Source of the DNA: CBDFKB01 sp965248715
Lineage (GTDB): Bacteria > Pseudomonadota > Alphaproteobacteria > Rhizobiales > Rhizobiaceae
DNA: 64,000 nt
Direction of reading: 5' to 3'
Assembly: GCA_965248715.1 (NCBI GenBank)
Contig: CBDFKB010000007.1
Location: 682,001 to 746,000 of the forward strand
Below the pieces are notes generated by a model that did not search any database, was not told the DNA's origin, and was given only the letters and a program-made list of their open reading frames with translations. A program made the translations under genes and the position numbers. Position 1 is the first letter of the stretch. Every line of letters begins with the position of its first letter. Positions 9,461-19,159 of this stretch are shown one piece after another.

Positions 9461-12127
9461 ATGAAAAGAAAATCCAGGGCCAACCCGCGTATCGAGCCAC
9501 ATTTCGGCACTCCAGCAAATAATGGTGGGCGCGAAAGCGCGGCCAAAAGTAGCCGAAATAGCGGCGCAATCGCTCAAAAGCGGGCCACCACCACCCAGCA
9601 ATCACGTTCCCGGCATCCGGCTAAAAAGCAACACGGCGGTAAATCGCGGAAACGATCCGGCCTCCGGCGGGTTGCCTCGTTTCTGGTCTATTGGGGCGCG
9701 GTGCTCGGCGTATGGCTGTTTGTCGCACTTGCCGGTATCGGCGTTTACCATGCCGCCAAGCTGCCGCAATCCTCATCCTGGAAAGTACCGGATCGTCCGC
9801 CAAATGCCCGCATTGTGTCGGCCGACGGAACCATGCTCGCTGACCGGGGCGCCAGCGGCGGCGCCGCGATACGGCTCGGTGAGATGTCGCCCTATTTGCC
9901 GAAGGCGGTGATCGCGATCGAGGATAGGCGCTTCCACCACCATTTCGGCATCGACCTGCCTGGATTTGCCCGCGCCATGACCAACAATCTCTTTGCTGGC
10001 CGCATCGTCCAGGGAGGTTCGACGATTACCCAGCAGCTTGCCAAGAACTTGTTTCTCGAACCGTCCAGAACCATGGAACGTAAGATCCAGGAACTGGTAT
10101 TGGCGTTTTGGCTGGAGGCTAATTATTCCAAGGACGCAATCCTGGAAATGTATCTTAACCGGGTCTATTTCGGTTCCGGCGCGCATGGTGTTGATGCGGC
10201 TTCGAGGCGATATTTTTCCAAGTCCGCAGCAGATATCACCTTGGCCGAATCGGCAATGTTGGCCGGTCTGTTAAAAGCGCCGTCGCGTTTGTCGCCGGCG
10301 AAAAATCCCAAACTTGCCGAACAGCGCCAGCAAGTGGTGTTGGCTGCCATGCGGCGGGCCAACTATATCAATAACAATGAAATCACCAGCGCTTTGTCGG
10401 CGCCGCCGACCAATGCTAAACGCTATTGGGACGGGGCCGAGAACCACATTGCCGATTGGGTGATGCAACGCCTGGAAGATCGCATCGGCGAAGTGCGTCA
10501 CGACGTGATCGTGGAAACCACCATCGACCCGGCGCTGCAAAAACGCGCCGAGGCGGCAATCCTCGATGAACTGGAACGCCGCGGTAATGCGATGGATGTG
10601 TCGCAAGGTGCCATGGTGGCGCTTGATGGCAATGGCGCAATCCTGGCCATGGTCGGTGGGCGCGAATATGCGGCCAGCCAATATAACCGGGCGGTCGAGG
10701 CGCGGCGCCAACCGGGCTCTGCATTCAAGCCGTTCGTCTATTTGGCTGCGTTGGAGGCCGGCTATAGCCCGCAAAGCATTTTCATCGACCAGCCGGTGAC
10801 AATCGATAATTGGACCCCGCAAAATTACGACCGCAAACATCGTGGTCCGGTTAGCATGTCCGAAGCGATGGCCCAGTCGATCAACACCGTCGCTGCGGAC
10901 TTGTCGGCTCGGCTCGGGCCGGATCGGATCATTGAAACCGCGCACCGCATGGGAATCAAGTCGCCGATAGACAACAATGCTTCGATGGCGCTTGGCACCT
11001 CGGAAGTCGGGCTTTTGGAACTTACCGGGTCCTATGTGCCGTTCGCCAATGGCGGTCTGCGGGCCAATCCCCATATCATCCGCTCGGTGCACACGGCGGA
11101 CGGAAAATTGCTGTACCGGCACCAACCGGCCCCTGCGGTCAGGGTAATGCGCCCGCGCGATGTGGTGGCGATGGACCAGATGCTGAACCAGGCGCTGGTC
11201 GAAGGAACCGGCAAAGCGGCGAAACTCAGCCAACATCGGGCCGCCGGCAAGACCGGCACAAGTCAGCGTTCACGCGATGGTTGGTTCGTTGGCTATTCCG
11301 ATGGGGTGACCGCCGGGGTGTGGTTCGGCAATGATGATGGTAGCCCGGCCAAAGGATTGACCGGCGGTTCGATGCCGGCCAGGAGTTGGGGTCAATTCAT
11401 GTCGGGCACCCGCGAAAATGCTGTTCAATACCGGCGTTACGACCGGCTGCCGGCTGCCGATGCGGTGCCGCTGCCGCAATCAAGGCCCAACCGGCTGGCC
11501 CGCAACGATGCGCGAAACATTGCCTCGCGAGACCCTATTAGCAAGCTTGTCACGCAAGATGCACCACGTCCGGCCTTCGACCTTAGCAACGAGCAAGGTG
11601 CGCAATCAGCTGGGCGTCCCGCCACTGATCTTGCGGGCGAGCCAAGTGCGCAACATCGCGCCGGCGATACCATGGCGCGGCACAAAAATCAGGATCACTT
11701 TTTGGACAGCCTCGACAGCCTTCAGCCGCGCGCCAACCCGGACCAATACGATGAAAAGGCCCCGGCGGCAGAGCGAGTGCCGGTACCTGCACCGAGGCCC
11801 GGCGGGGTGCTTCATCAAGCAGGCGAGGAACAGCGACCAACTCCCACCCTCAACCAGGCATCTGCCGGAAATTCGCCACGGAAAACCGAAGAAACATCCC
11901 AAGCCGATATTGGCGGCGATAAGCAGCCAACATCCAGAAGCGATCGCGCAGAATTTTTTACCTCCCAGCGGCAATATGAAGACACACCGACCACCATTCA
12001 CCGCCAAAACAGCGATAATGACCGCTCGCCAGATCAATATCGAACGGTCGAAGCCATTCCGGTTTCACGGCCCAGGCGTAGCGAGCAACAAGCGGTTGCC
12101 TACGTAACTCGAGAAAAGTTCGAATGA
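9461..12127 (+). CDS. Class A penicillin-binding protein (PBP1A family), tail probably frameshifted
   Basis: Bifunctional peptidoglycan synthase anchored in the inner membrane. A basic, Ser/Lys-rich cytoplasmic N-terminus (1-70) precedes one TM helix (about 73-93). The GT51 domain has EDRRFHHHFGID (catalytic Glu about 154) and GGSTITQQLAKN. The transpeptidase has SAFK (Ser about 420), SIN (about 473) and KTGT (about 597). After about residue 640 comes a long Pro/Gln/Asn/Arg-rich tail. The frame stops at 12127, but the tail continues in another frame from 12108; removing one A from the AAAA run at 12114-12117 would give one protein of about 1,158 residues. Start chosen at ATG 9461. Confidence 0.92.
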   Translation: MKRKSRANPRIEPHFGTPANNGGRESAAKSSRNSGAIAQKRATTTQQSRSRHPAKKQHGGKSRKRSGLRRVASFLVYWGAVLGVWLFVALAGIGVYHAAKLPQSSSWKVPDRPPNARIVSADGTMLADRGASGGAAIRLGEMSPYLPKAVIAIEDRRFHHHFGIDLPGFARAMTNNLFAGRIVQGGSTITQQLAKNLFLEPSRTMERKIQELVLAFWLEANYSKDAILEMYLNRVYFGSGAHGVDAASRRYFSKSAADITLAESAMLAGLLKAPSRLSPAKNPKLAEQRQQVVLAAMRRANYINNNEITSALSAPPTNAKRYWDGAENHIADWVMQRLEDRIGEVRHDVIVETTIDPALQKRAEAAILDELERRGNAMDVSQGAMVALDGNGAILAMVGGREYAASQYNRAVEARRQPGSAFKPFVYLAALEAGYSPQSIFIDQPVTIDNWTPQNYDRKHRGPVSMSEAMAQSINTVAADLSARLGPDRIIETAHRMGIKSPIDNNASMALGTSEVGLLELTGSYVPFANGGLRANPHIIRSVHTADGKLLYRHQPAPAVRVMRPRDVVAMDQMLNQALVEGTGKAAKLSQHRAAGKTGTSQRSRDGWFVGYSDGVTAGVWFGNDDGSPAKGLTGGSMPARSWGQFMSGTRENAVQYRRYDRLPAADAVPLPQSRPNRLARNDARNIASRDPISKLVTQDAPRPAFDLSNEQGAQSAGRPATDLAGEPSAQHRAGDTMARHKNQDHFLDSLDSLQPRANPDQYDEKAPAAERVPVPAPRPGGVLHQAGEEQRPTPTLNQASAGNSPRKTEETSQADIGGDKQPTSRSDRAEFFTSQRQYEDTPTTIHRQNSDNDRSPDQYRTVEAIPVSRPRRSEQQAVAYVTREKFE

Positions 12128-12461
12128 TAATAACCGTAAGGAACCCACATCAACCACCAAACAGGCCTATTGGCAATCTGGCGCCGAACCAAACTATAAA
12201 CCGGCCCCAGTAGATGATCGATCTGACCAATTAATGTTGGCGGAAAACCAAATCGAACCGGGGGTCGAAACCCGCCCGCGCGATAATCGCCAACGCTCCA
12301 GGGCTGCTTTTGAGAGTTCCCGGCAAATAGCTTCGAACCCGGACCCCCTACAGCAATTGATTGTCAATGATGGGGTAATCCAACCTTATGAAGACCGTGG
12401 ATCGAAGGTTCGATCGACGACCATTTCCAACCAACCGATTGAGCCGACACAGACGGCTCAA

Positions 12462-12522
12462 AATGGTCCGCGCGATGGGGATGATCCGGCGATTACCGCA
12501 TCGCAACCATCGCGCAATCCAG
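12462..12522 (+). repeat. 61 bp direct repeat in PBP tail, unit 1
   Basis: Near-identical to 12747-12807 (three visible differences near the left end). It encodes NGPRDGDDPAITASQPSRNP. It indicates recent duplication within the low-complexity tail. Confidence 0.85.
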
Positions 12523-12746
12523 GTTACGCCTACGATCCAGACAGTTCGGTGAACGCGACGCAGCCGCGAGACCAGGACACATACACTGCTCCTAGCAGTA
12601 ACGACAACCGGCGTAACAATGGTGGTGCCGGCCCGCTTCCGCCGGCTAATGTAATTCCAGTTTCACGGCCCAAACGCACCGAACAATCAGCCGCCATTTA
12701 TGCGGTCGCCCACCAGGCGACCCAACCTGCACCACAAGCGGCGCGA

Positions 12747-12807
12747 AATGGCCCGCGCTATGGGGATGATCCGGCGATTACCGCATCGCAACCATCGCGC
12801 AATCCAG
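12747..12807 (+). repeat. 61 bp direct repeat in PBP tail, unit 2
   Basis: Second copy of the 12462-12522 repeat. It is flanked on both sides by a further short repeat, GCACCACAAGCGGCGC, at 12730-12745 and 12807-12822. Confidence 0.85.
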
Positions 12808-12966
12808 CACCACAAGCGGCGCAAAGTGGCATATCGAACGCTGTGTTCGATATTGCCGCACTCAACCAGCCGCTATTGTCCGATGGCGCCAATGGCCAAT
12901 CGGCTCAGGCCGACAATTTGATATGCTCACATTATTGATAGGCGGTCGGCCCGAAAACCGTTTCCG

Positions 12967-13419
12967 TCAACCGATATCTGGGATCCGCAAAATCTGACCG
13001 GGATAGATCAGATCGGGATCCTTGAGCATCGGTTTATTGGCTTCAAAGATCACCGTGTATTTCGGCCCTTTGCCCTTGCCATAGGCCTTGACGGCAATCT
13101 TCCATAGATTGTCGCCCTTTTTGACCTCGTGGAAACGCGGATCGCCGGCGTTACCACCGGCCACTTTGACATCCGACGCTTCGACCTTGGAAACGCCAAG
13201 CGAATTGCCAACCGCAATCACCGCCTTTTCGAAAATCGACTGATCGGCAACCGCACCTTTGATGACCGCTTTGTCGCCATCAAGGGTTATTTCAATCCCT
13301 TCGGTTCCAAGACCGTGACTGTCGAGTTCCTTCTTTAGATCTTCCGCGCTCGGCGGTGTGTCTTCGCTGCCGATGCCCAGTTGTTTGCCAACCGATTTTA
13401 CGAAATCAAATATACCCAT
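12967..13419 (-). CDS. kbp: BON-LysM protein, Kbp/YgaU-like
   Basis: 150 residues, the same size and domain order as E. coli Kbp (YgaU), a small potassium-binding protein. The N-terminal part MGIFDFVKSVGKQLG leads into a BON domain (about 25-90, ITLDGDKAVIKGAVAD). A LysM domain occupies about 97-148 (HEVKKGDNLWKIAVKAYGKG to IYPGQILRIPD). No signal peptide is seen. A strong ribosome site (AAGGAGGG) precedes the ATG. It stands alone, convergent with the PBP gene. The potassium role is inferred from E. coli. Confidence 0.88.
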   Translation of the reverse strand: MGIFDFVKSVGKQLGIGSEDTPPSAEDLKKELDSHGLGTEGIEITLDGDKAVIKGAVADQSIFEKAVIAVGNSLGVSKVEASDVKVAGGNAGDPRFHEVKKGDNLWKIAVKAYGKGKGPKYTVIFEANKPMLKDPDLIYPGQILRIPDIG

Positions 13420-13534
13420 CTGTCCCTCCTTAGTTCGGTGGCTGTTCGTGATCAGGCATTCATGCGGAAATTTTAAGGCCGGAGCAACATTAATCCACCC
13501 ATTGGTGACAATTCGGCCGTGGGTCCCGGGCGAT

Positions 13535-15145
13535 TTACGCCACTGGCGCTGCTAAATACACCTCGGCATCCACATGGGCGACGAATTTCTCGAAGTTCGT
13601 CACGAACATGGCAGCCAGGCGTCGCGCCTGTTCGTCATAGGCATTGCCATCGGCCCAGGTCGAGCGCGGATCGAGGATCGCGGCATCAACGCCAGCCACC
13701 GCAACCGGGACCTCGAAACCGAAACTTGGATCGGTTCTAAACACGCTATCGTTGAGCGAACCGTCGAGTGCTGTGCCAAGCAGGGTCCGTGTCACCTTGA
13801 TCGGCATGCGATTGCCGATGCTGTAAGCGCCACCGGTCCAGCCGGTGTTTACCAGCCAGCAATCGACCCCGTGCCGGGCAATCAAATCGCGCAGCAGATT
13901 GCCATATACCGACGGGTGGCGCGGCATGAAAGGTGCGCCAAAACAAGTCGAAAACGTTGCTTGTGGGTCGTTGACACCTTTTTCGGTACCGGCCAACTTG
14001 GCAGTATAACCGGAAAGAAAATGATACATCGCCTGGGCTGGGGTTAGCCTGGCAATCGGTGGCAAGACGCCAAATGCATCGGCGGTAAGCATGATAATGT
14101 TGGCCGGGTGGCCGGCCCGTCCACTTGGCGATGCATTGGCGATAAAATGTAATGGATAGGCACAGCGGGTGTTTTCTGTCAGGCTGTCATCGTTGAAATT
14201 GGGCACCCGGTTGCCATCGAGCACGACATTTTCCAGCACCGTACCGAAGTGCTGGGTTGCAGCATAAATCTCCGGCTCCGCCTCCTCCGACAATCGGATC
14301 GTTTTGGCGTAGCAGCCACCCTCGAAATTAAAGATGCCGGTTTCACCCCAACCGTGTTCGTCGTCACCGATCAAGATGCGCGATGCATCGGCCGACAAAG
14401 TGGTCTTGCCAGTGCCCGATAGTCCGAAAAACACTGCCGTGTCACCCTTGGGGCCAACATTGGCCGAGCAATGCATTGGCATGGTGCCTTTGATCGGCAA
14501 CAGGAAATTCAGCAAGGTAAATACCGACTTTTTCATCTCGCCGGCATAAGACGTTCCGCCGATCAACACGATCTTGCGGGTGAAATCGCAGGCGATGACC
14601 GTATCGCTTCGGCAGCCATGGCGGGCCGGATCAGCGCTGAACGACGGCAAATAGAGGATCGTCATGTCTGCTTCGAATGTCGCCAATTGTTCGGCTTCAG
14701 GGCGAATTAGCAGATTGCGGATAAACAGCGCGTGCCAGGCAAATTCGGTAATCACCCTGACCCGAATGCGCTGGCCAGGATCGGCGCCGCCATAAAGGTC
14801 TTGGACAAACAGTTCCATGCCAGCGCCAAGCGCCAACATGTCACTCATCAAAGTGCCGAAATGTTCAGGGGTCATCGCCCGATTAGCATCCCACCATATC
14901 TGTTCGCGGGTTGTTTCGTCGGCAACGATATATTTGTCTTCCGCAGAACGGCCGGTATGGCGCCCGGTTTCAACAACCAGCGCGCCACCGGCCGCCAATT
15001 TGGCTTCGCGCCGGCCAAGCGCATGTTCATAAATTTCTGCTTCGCTAAGGTTCCAATAAATTGCCTTGGCAGCACCGAGCCCGAACTGGGAAAGGTCGCC
15101 TCTTTTTGGGTTTCGGATGGCGGATTGTTTGGGTAATTCGCTCAC
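13535..15145 (-). CDS. pckA: Phosphoenolpyruvate carboxykinase (ATP)
   Basis: 536-residue gluconeogenic enzyme converting oxaloacetate and ATP to PEP, CO2 and ADP. Visible signatures are the substrate region GRHTGRSAEDKYIV, the kinase-1 P-loop FFGLSGTGKTTLS, GGTSYAGEMKKSVF and the metal/kinase-2 region IGDDEHGW, with NTGWTGGAYSIGNRMPIK further on. The start is GTG at 15145. It is divergent from chvI, an arrangement well known in rhizobia, where ChvG/ChvI influences pckA. Confidence 0.97.
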   Translation of the reverse strand: MSELPKQSAIRNPKRGDLSQFGLGAAKAIYWNLSEAEIYEHALGRREAKLAAGGALVVETGRHTGRSAEDKYIVADETTREQIWWDANRAMTPEHFGTLMSDMLALGAGMELFVQDLYGGADPGQRIRVRVITEFAWHALFIRNLLIRPEAEQLATFEADMTILYLPSFSADPARHGCRSDTVIACDFTRKIVLIGGTSYAGEMKKSVFTLLNFLLPIKGTMPMHCSANVGPKGDTAVFFGLSGTGKTTLSADASRILIGDDEHGWGETGIFNFEGGCYAKTIRLSEEAEPEIYAATQHFGTVLENVVLDGNRVPNFNDDSLTENTRCAYPLHFIANASPSGRAGHPANIIMLTADAFGVLPPIARLTPAQAMYHFLSGYTAKLAGTEKGVNDPQATFSTCFGAPFMPRHPSVYGNLLRDLIARHGVDCWLVNTGWTGGAYSIGNRMPIKVTRTLLGTALDGSLNDSVFRTDPSFGFEVPVAVAGVDAAILDPRSTWADGNAYDEQARRLAAMFVTNFEKFVAHVDAEVYLAAPVA

Positions 15146-15564
15146 ATCACACTCGGGGTTGGACTACCCGTAGAACCAGATTTTGGCTCCACTTCTGCGG
15201 TCCGGTGTCCAACAATCTGATGGCTGCAACCCAGCCAAAACGCGACAGCTATTTACACCGGTCGGATAGCGCATGCTCAACTTAAGGCACCGCGAACAAC
15301 AAGTGAAATATTGCGCTCGGACGCCTCGGAACAGGTTTGTTAGAACGAACCATCATGGCTGTAAAGGCACCCTTGGTAGCATGTCCCAGTGATGCCGAAC
15401 GCCTTCTAATGATATAATCATGATTGTTAATCGGGGCTAATGCCACAATTTGTGCGCATTCATTGCGCCAATGCGCCAAACACAATTGCGATTTGCCTGT
15501 TTTGTAATTTGTCGCACCCTGATAGACCCTACATACCCCACCAATTGGATTCGGGAACCAAGAT
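15146..15564. promoter_or_regulatory. pckA / chvI divergent promoter region
   Basis: About 420 bp with no credible gene. The half near chvI is AT-rich and holds a perfect 10 bp palindrome, AATCATGATT (about 15417-15426). It should contain both promoters, possibly with ChvI sites, but no binding site could be assigned by eye. Confidence 0.5.
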
Positions 15565-16272
15565 ATGCCAACCATTGCCCTGGTAGATGACGATCGTAAC
15601 ATTTTGACCTCGGTTTCGATTGCTTTGGAAGCGGAAGGTTACCGTGTAGAAACATATACGGATGGTGTATCAGCACTGGACGGGTTGACAGACAAGCGGC
15701 CGGATCTGGCAGTGTTGGACATCAAGATGCCGCGCATGGATGGCATGGAATTGCTGCGTCGGTTGCGGCAGAAATCCGACCTTCCAGTGATATTTTTGAC
15801 CTCCAAGGAAGATGAAATCGATGAATTGTTTGGCCTAAAAATGGGTGCTGACGATTTTATCACCAAGCCATTTTCACAACGATTGCTGGTCGAACGGGTC
15901 CGCGCTGTGCTGCGCCGCGCCTCTGCCCGCGAGATCGGCGTCAGGGCGGCGGAGCCGGGCGAAAACAAGATCCTCGAACGGGGCGATCTGATCATGGATC
16001 AGGAGCGTCATACCTGTACCTGGCGGGCCAAACCGGTGACCCTGACAGTAACCGAATTTTTGATCCTGTTTGCTCTTGCCCAGCGCCCTGGTGTGGTAAA
16101 AAGCCGCGACGCGCTGATGGACGCCGCCTATGATGATCAGGTCTATGTGGACGACCGTACCATCGACAGCCACATCAAGCGGCTGCGCAAGAAGTTCAAG
16201 CACGAAGATGATGATTTCGACATGATCGAGACCCTATACGGCGTCGGCTATCGGTTCCGCGAACACCCCTAG
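15565..16272 (+). CDS. chvI: Response regulator ChvI (OmpR family)
   Basis: 235-residue two-component regulator. The receiver domain has the acidic pocket VDDDRN, phospho-acceptor Asp52 in LDIKMPRMDG, TSKEDE and the switch Lys in GADDFITKPF. The C-terminal winged helix ends with DDRTIDSHIKRLRKKF and TLYGVGYRF. It pairs with ChvG immediately downstream. In rhizobia, Agrobacterium and Brucella (BvrR) this system answers acid and envelope stress and is needed for host association. Confidence 0.96.
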   Translation: MPTIALVDDDRNILTSVSIALEAEGYRVETYTDGVSALDGLTDKRPDLAVLDIKMPRMDGMELLRRLRQKSDLPVIFLTSKEDEIDELFGLKMGADDFITKPFSQRLLVERVRAVLRRASAREIGVRAAEPGENKILERGDLIMDQERHTCTWRAKPVTLTVTEFLILFALAQRPGVVKSRDALMDAAYDDQVYVDDRTIDSHIKRLRKKFKHEDDDFDMIETLYGVGYRFREHP

Positions 16273-16319
16273 TCGCTGTGCCGCTGTTCCTAACCGGTGC
16301 AAACGGGTACAATGTACCC

Positions 16320-18125
16320 ATGAACAAGCATGCCGCGCCCGATGATTTGACCGGCCATGGCGTGACCGCGCCGCGCTCTGGTGATGCGGATGTCCGTGAG
16401 CCGGCAACACGACCGGGCTTTTTGCGCCGGCTCGGCAAACGTTTGTCGCGCCTGGTGCGGCTCAATTTGCTGTCGAGTTTAACCCGGCGTATCGTGTTCT
16501 TAAACATTGCCGCCTTAGTGGTGCTGGTGACCGGGATTTTGTACCTGAACCAGTTTCGCGAGGGGCTGATTGACGCCCGGGTCGAAAGCCTGTTGATCCA
16601 GGGCAAGATTATCGCCGCCGCAATCGCCGCTTCGGCGACCATTGAAACCGATGCGATTACCGTTGATCCCGACAAATTGTTAGAACTGAAAGCTGGTGAA
16701 ACCGCCTCGCCGTTTCCCGATACTATCGACGCGTTTGAATTTCCGATCAATCCGGAACGGGTCGCACCGGTCTTGCGGCGGCTGATTTCGCCGACCCGCA
16801 CCCGGGCGCGTATTTACGGCCGTGATGGGTATCTGATACTCGATTCCCGGCATTTGTATTCACAAGGTCAGATCTTGCGCCGCCAATTGCCCCCGGTATC
16901 GGCAGAACGCCTCGGCCCGTGGAAGCGATTTACCCAATTGGTGAACGGATGGCTGCAGCGCCGCAATCTGCCGGTTTATGAAGAAATTATCGGCAATGGT
17001 ACCGGATATCCGGAAGTTGGCCGAGCCCTTTCGGGGGCGCCTGCCACGGTTGTCAGGCGAAACAAAACTGGTGAACTGATCGTTTCGGTGGCAGTTCCGG
17101 TGCAGCGCTTTCGCGCCGTACATGGCGCCTTGTTACTGTCGACCCAAGGCAGTGACATCGATGAAATCGTCCAGGCCGAACGCATGGCTATCGTTAGGGT
17201 GTTCGGCATCGCCTGCTTGGTAACGATCATCCTATCGATCCTGCTTGCCAGCACCATAGCTAATCCGTTGCGTAAATTGTCTGCGGCGGCGGTGCGGGTG
17301 CGCCATCGCATCAGGACTAGGGAGGAAATTCCCGATTTCTCCGAACGCCAAGACGAAATTGGCAATCTTTCGTCGGCGCTGCGAGAAATGACCGAAGCCT
17401 TGTATAATCGTATCGAGACCAATGAACGCTTTGCTGCCGATGTCAGCCATGAAATCAAGAACCCACTTACTTCGCTTAGAAGCGCGGTCGAGACCTTGCC
17501 GATTGCCAAAACCGAAGCCGCCCGCAAGCGGTTGCTTGAAGTAATCAAGGATGACGTCGCTCGCCTCGACCGGTTGATTACCGATATTTCCAACGCCTCC
17601 AGGCTGGATGCCGAATTAGCCCGCGGTGATGCCGGTCCGGTTGATCTCGAAAAACTGCTTGGCAATCTGGTCGACGAATTTCGCAAATATCATAGCGGCG
17701 ACAGGGATATCCGCATGGAGTTCCGATCCGCCGCCAGGGTTCGTAATAGCGCAAGCGCTGTCGTTTCCGGCCATGGCAGCCGCCTCGGTCAAGTGTTCGG
17801 CAATCTGGTGGAAAACGCGGTCGGTTTCGTGCCCAAACCCGGTGGCCGTATTCTGGTGACCTTACGCCGCCGGCCGGATGGGGTAGAGGTGGCGATCGAC
17901 GACAACGGCCCCGGTATTGCCGAAAGCGATCTTGATACAATATTCCGCCGGTTTTACACTGATCGGCCCGGCGCCGCGGCGTTTGGGCAAAATTCCGGGC
18001 TCGGCCTATCGATTTCCAGACAAATCGTCGAGGCGCACGGCGGCACAATAATAGCCGAGCCAAAAACCGCCAGCCTGCTTGGTGGGGCCAGGATCGTCAT
18101 TTTTCTGCCATTCGAGGCGGGATAG
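16320..18125 (+). CDS. chvG: Sensor histidine kinase ChvG
   Basis: About 601 residues from the ATG at 16320 (a GTG at 16278 would add 14). Two TM helices bracket a large periplasmic sensor region: IVFLNIAALVVLVTGILYL near 60 and IACLVTIILSILLAS near 300. A HAMP linker and a HisKA domain follow, with His377 in SHEIKNPLTSLR. The ATPase domain has NLVENAV, DDNGPGI and SGLGLSI. It acts at the inner membrane with ChvI. hprK follows after 4 bases, so they are co-transcribed, as in other Hyphomicrobiales. Confidence 0.95.
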   Translation: MNKHAAPDDLTGHGVTAPRSGDADVREPATRPGFLRRLGKRLSRLVRLNLLSSLTRRIVFLNIAALVVLVTGILYLNQFREGLIDARVESLLIQGKIIAAAIAASATIETDAITVDPDKLLELKAGETASPFPDTIDAFEFPINPERVAPVLRRLISPTRTRARIYGRDGYLILDSRHLYSQGQILRRQLPPVSAERLGPWKRFTQLVNGWLQRRNLPVYEEIIGNGTGYPEVGRALSGAPATVVRRNKTGELIVSVAVPVQRFRAVHGALLLSTQGSDIDEIVQAERMAIVRVFGIACLVTIILSILLASTIANPLRKLSAAAVRVRHRIRTREEIPDFSERQDEIGNLSSALREMTEALYNRIETNERFAADVSHEIKNPLTSLRSAVETLPIAKTEAARKRLLEVIKDDVARLDRLITDISNASRLDAELARGDAGPVDLEKLLGNLVDEFRKYHSGDRDIRMEFRSAARVRNSASAVVSGHGSRLGQVFGNLVENAVGFVPKPGGRILVTLRRRPDGVEVAIDDNGPGIAESDLDTIFRRFYTDRPGAAAFGQNSGLGLSISRQIVEAHGGTIIAEPKTASLLGGARIVIFLPFEAG

Positions 18126-18129
18126 GCCG

Positions 18130-18639
18130 ATGACCGTAAATTCAACATCGCCCAATCTGCACGCCAGTGCGCTGCAATTGCAGGGAACCGGTATCGCCAT
18201 CCTGGGCCCGTCCGCCAGCGGCAAGACCTCGCTGATGCTCGGGCTTTTTGAACACGCTGCACGGCATGGTCTGTCGGCCGCCATCCTCGCCGATGATCAG
18301 GTTTTGCTCGAGGCTAGGGATGGTGCGGTGATTGCGGTTGCACCACCTTCTATCGCCGGAATGGTGGAGCTGCGTGGTTACGGTATTGTCGGCGTGAACC
18401 ATATCACCTCGATGCGCCTCGACCTCGTGTGCCGTCTAGTGGATGATGCGACGGTGGCAAGAATGCCGATTTCCAGATCAATCGATCTGCACGGTACCCA
18501 CATACCAGTGCTGGACTTGCCGCAACGCCATGAAAGCGCGGCGGTGCGGATCGTCATGGCCGATCTTGGATTGCTGTATGGCGACACGGTTGCGAACGCA
18601 AAGCAGCCATGCGAAACCGGCGGCGGCGCACGGGCTTGA
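18130..18639 (+). CDS. hprK: HPr kinase/phosphorylase, short alphaproteobacterial form
   Basis: 169 residues, only the catalytic domain, as is normal for alphaproteobacterial HprK (Firmicutes enzymes are about twice as long). Walker A GPSASGKTS lies at about 27-35 and the HprK signature GMVELRGYGIVGVNH near 79. It phosphorylates and dephosphorylates a serine on HPr, linking carbon or phosphotransfer state to ChvG/ChvI. It begins 4 bases after chvG. HPr and EIIA genes follow. Confidence 0.92.
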   Translation: MTVNSTSPNLHASALQLQGTGIAILGPSASGKTSLMLGLFEHAARHGLSAAILADDQVLLEARDGAVIAVAPPSIAGMVELRGYGIVGVNHITSMRLDLVCRLVDDATVARMPISRSIDLHGTHIPVLDLPQRHESAAVRIVMADLGLLYGDTVANAKQPCETGGGARA

Positions 18640-18754
18640 CGGCACCATGGATTTATGGCTCCCCATTGCCGGCCGGCGCGTAGATGGCGGGCAGGTTACG
18701 CTCGGGCGCGGATTTCCGTTTGCCAGGCATGTGGTATTGAGGAGTTGGTTGATC

Positions 18755-19153
18755 ATGATCGGATTGGTGTTGGTCACACACGGCAATCTCGCCGGCGAAT
18801 TCCGCAATGCGTTGGAACATGTAGTGGGGCCGCAATCTCAGATCGAGACCATTTCGATCGGGCCCGAAGACGATATGGAAAAGCGTCGTTGCGACATTCA
18901 AGACGCGGTAAAAACCACTGACGATGGCGCTGGGGTAATCATTTTGACCGACATGTTTGGCGGCACACCATCCAATCTGGCGATTTCTCTGCTTGATGCC
19001 GGCCGGATTGAAGTGGTTGCCGGTATGAACCTGCCGATGCTGATTAAACTAACCAGCGCGCGCGCAGAAGACGACATGGAAAAGGCGATCGAAGAGGCGC
19101 AATCTTCGGGGCGTAAATATATCAATGTCGCAAGCAGCATGCTCAAGGGCTGA
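18755..19153 (+). CDS. PTS EIIA component, mannose type (regulatory PTS)
   Basis: 133-residue EIIA-Man domain protein. The phosphorylated His is His9 in LVLVTHGNLAGEF, and TDMFGGTPSNLA is the other family signature. No EIIB or EIIC genes are present, so it probably serves regulation rather than sugar uptake. The start is supported by GAGGAG about 10 bases upstream; the 115 bp after hprK hold no gene. HPr follows after 6 bases. Confidence 0.92.
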   Translation: MIGLVLVTHGNLAGEFRNALEHVVGPQSQIETISIGPEDDMEKRRCDIQDAVKTTDDGAGVIILTDMFGGTPSNLAISLLDAGRIEVVAGMNLPMLIKLTSARAEDDMEKAIEEAQSSGRKYINVASSMLKG

Positions 19154-19159
19154 CGCCGA

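Larger units (their letters stand above)
12108..12938 (+). pseudogene. Detached C-terminal tail of the PBP (frame-shifted continuation)
   Basis: Open frame running from within the end of the PBP gene to 12938; the first ATG in it is at 12234, with no clear ribosome site. It contains no domain. Its VIPVSRPKRTEQSAAIYAV closely matches AIPVSRPRRSEQQAVAYV at the end of the PBP frame, showing that both are parts of the same repetitive tail. It also carries two copies of a segment containing YGDDPAITASQPSRNP. It is best read as the continuation of the PBP tail separated by a one-base shift at 12114-12117, not as an independent gene. Confidence 0.7.

Noticed and set aside
10271..11236. 321-codon minus-strand ORF inside the PBP gene
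   Set aside because: Opposite the transpeptidase domain with intact SxxK and KTG motifs; an antisense shadow.
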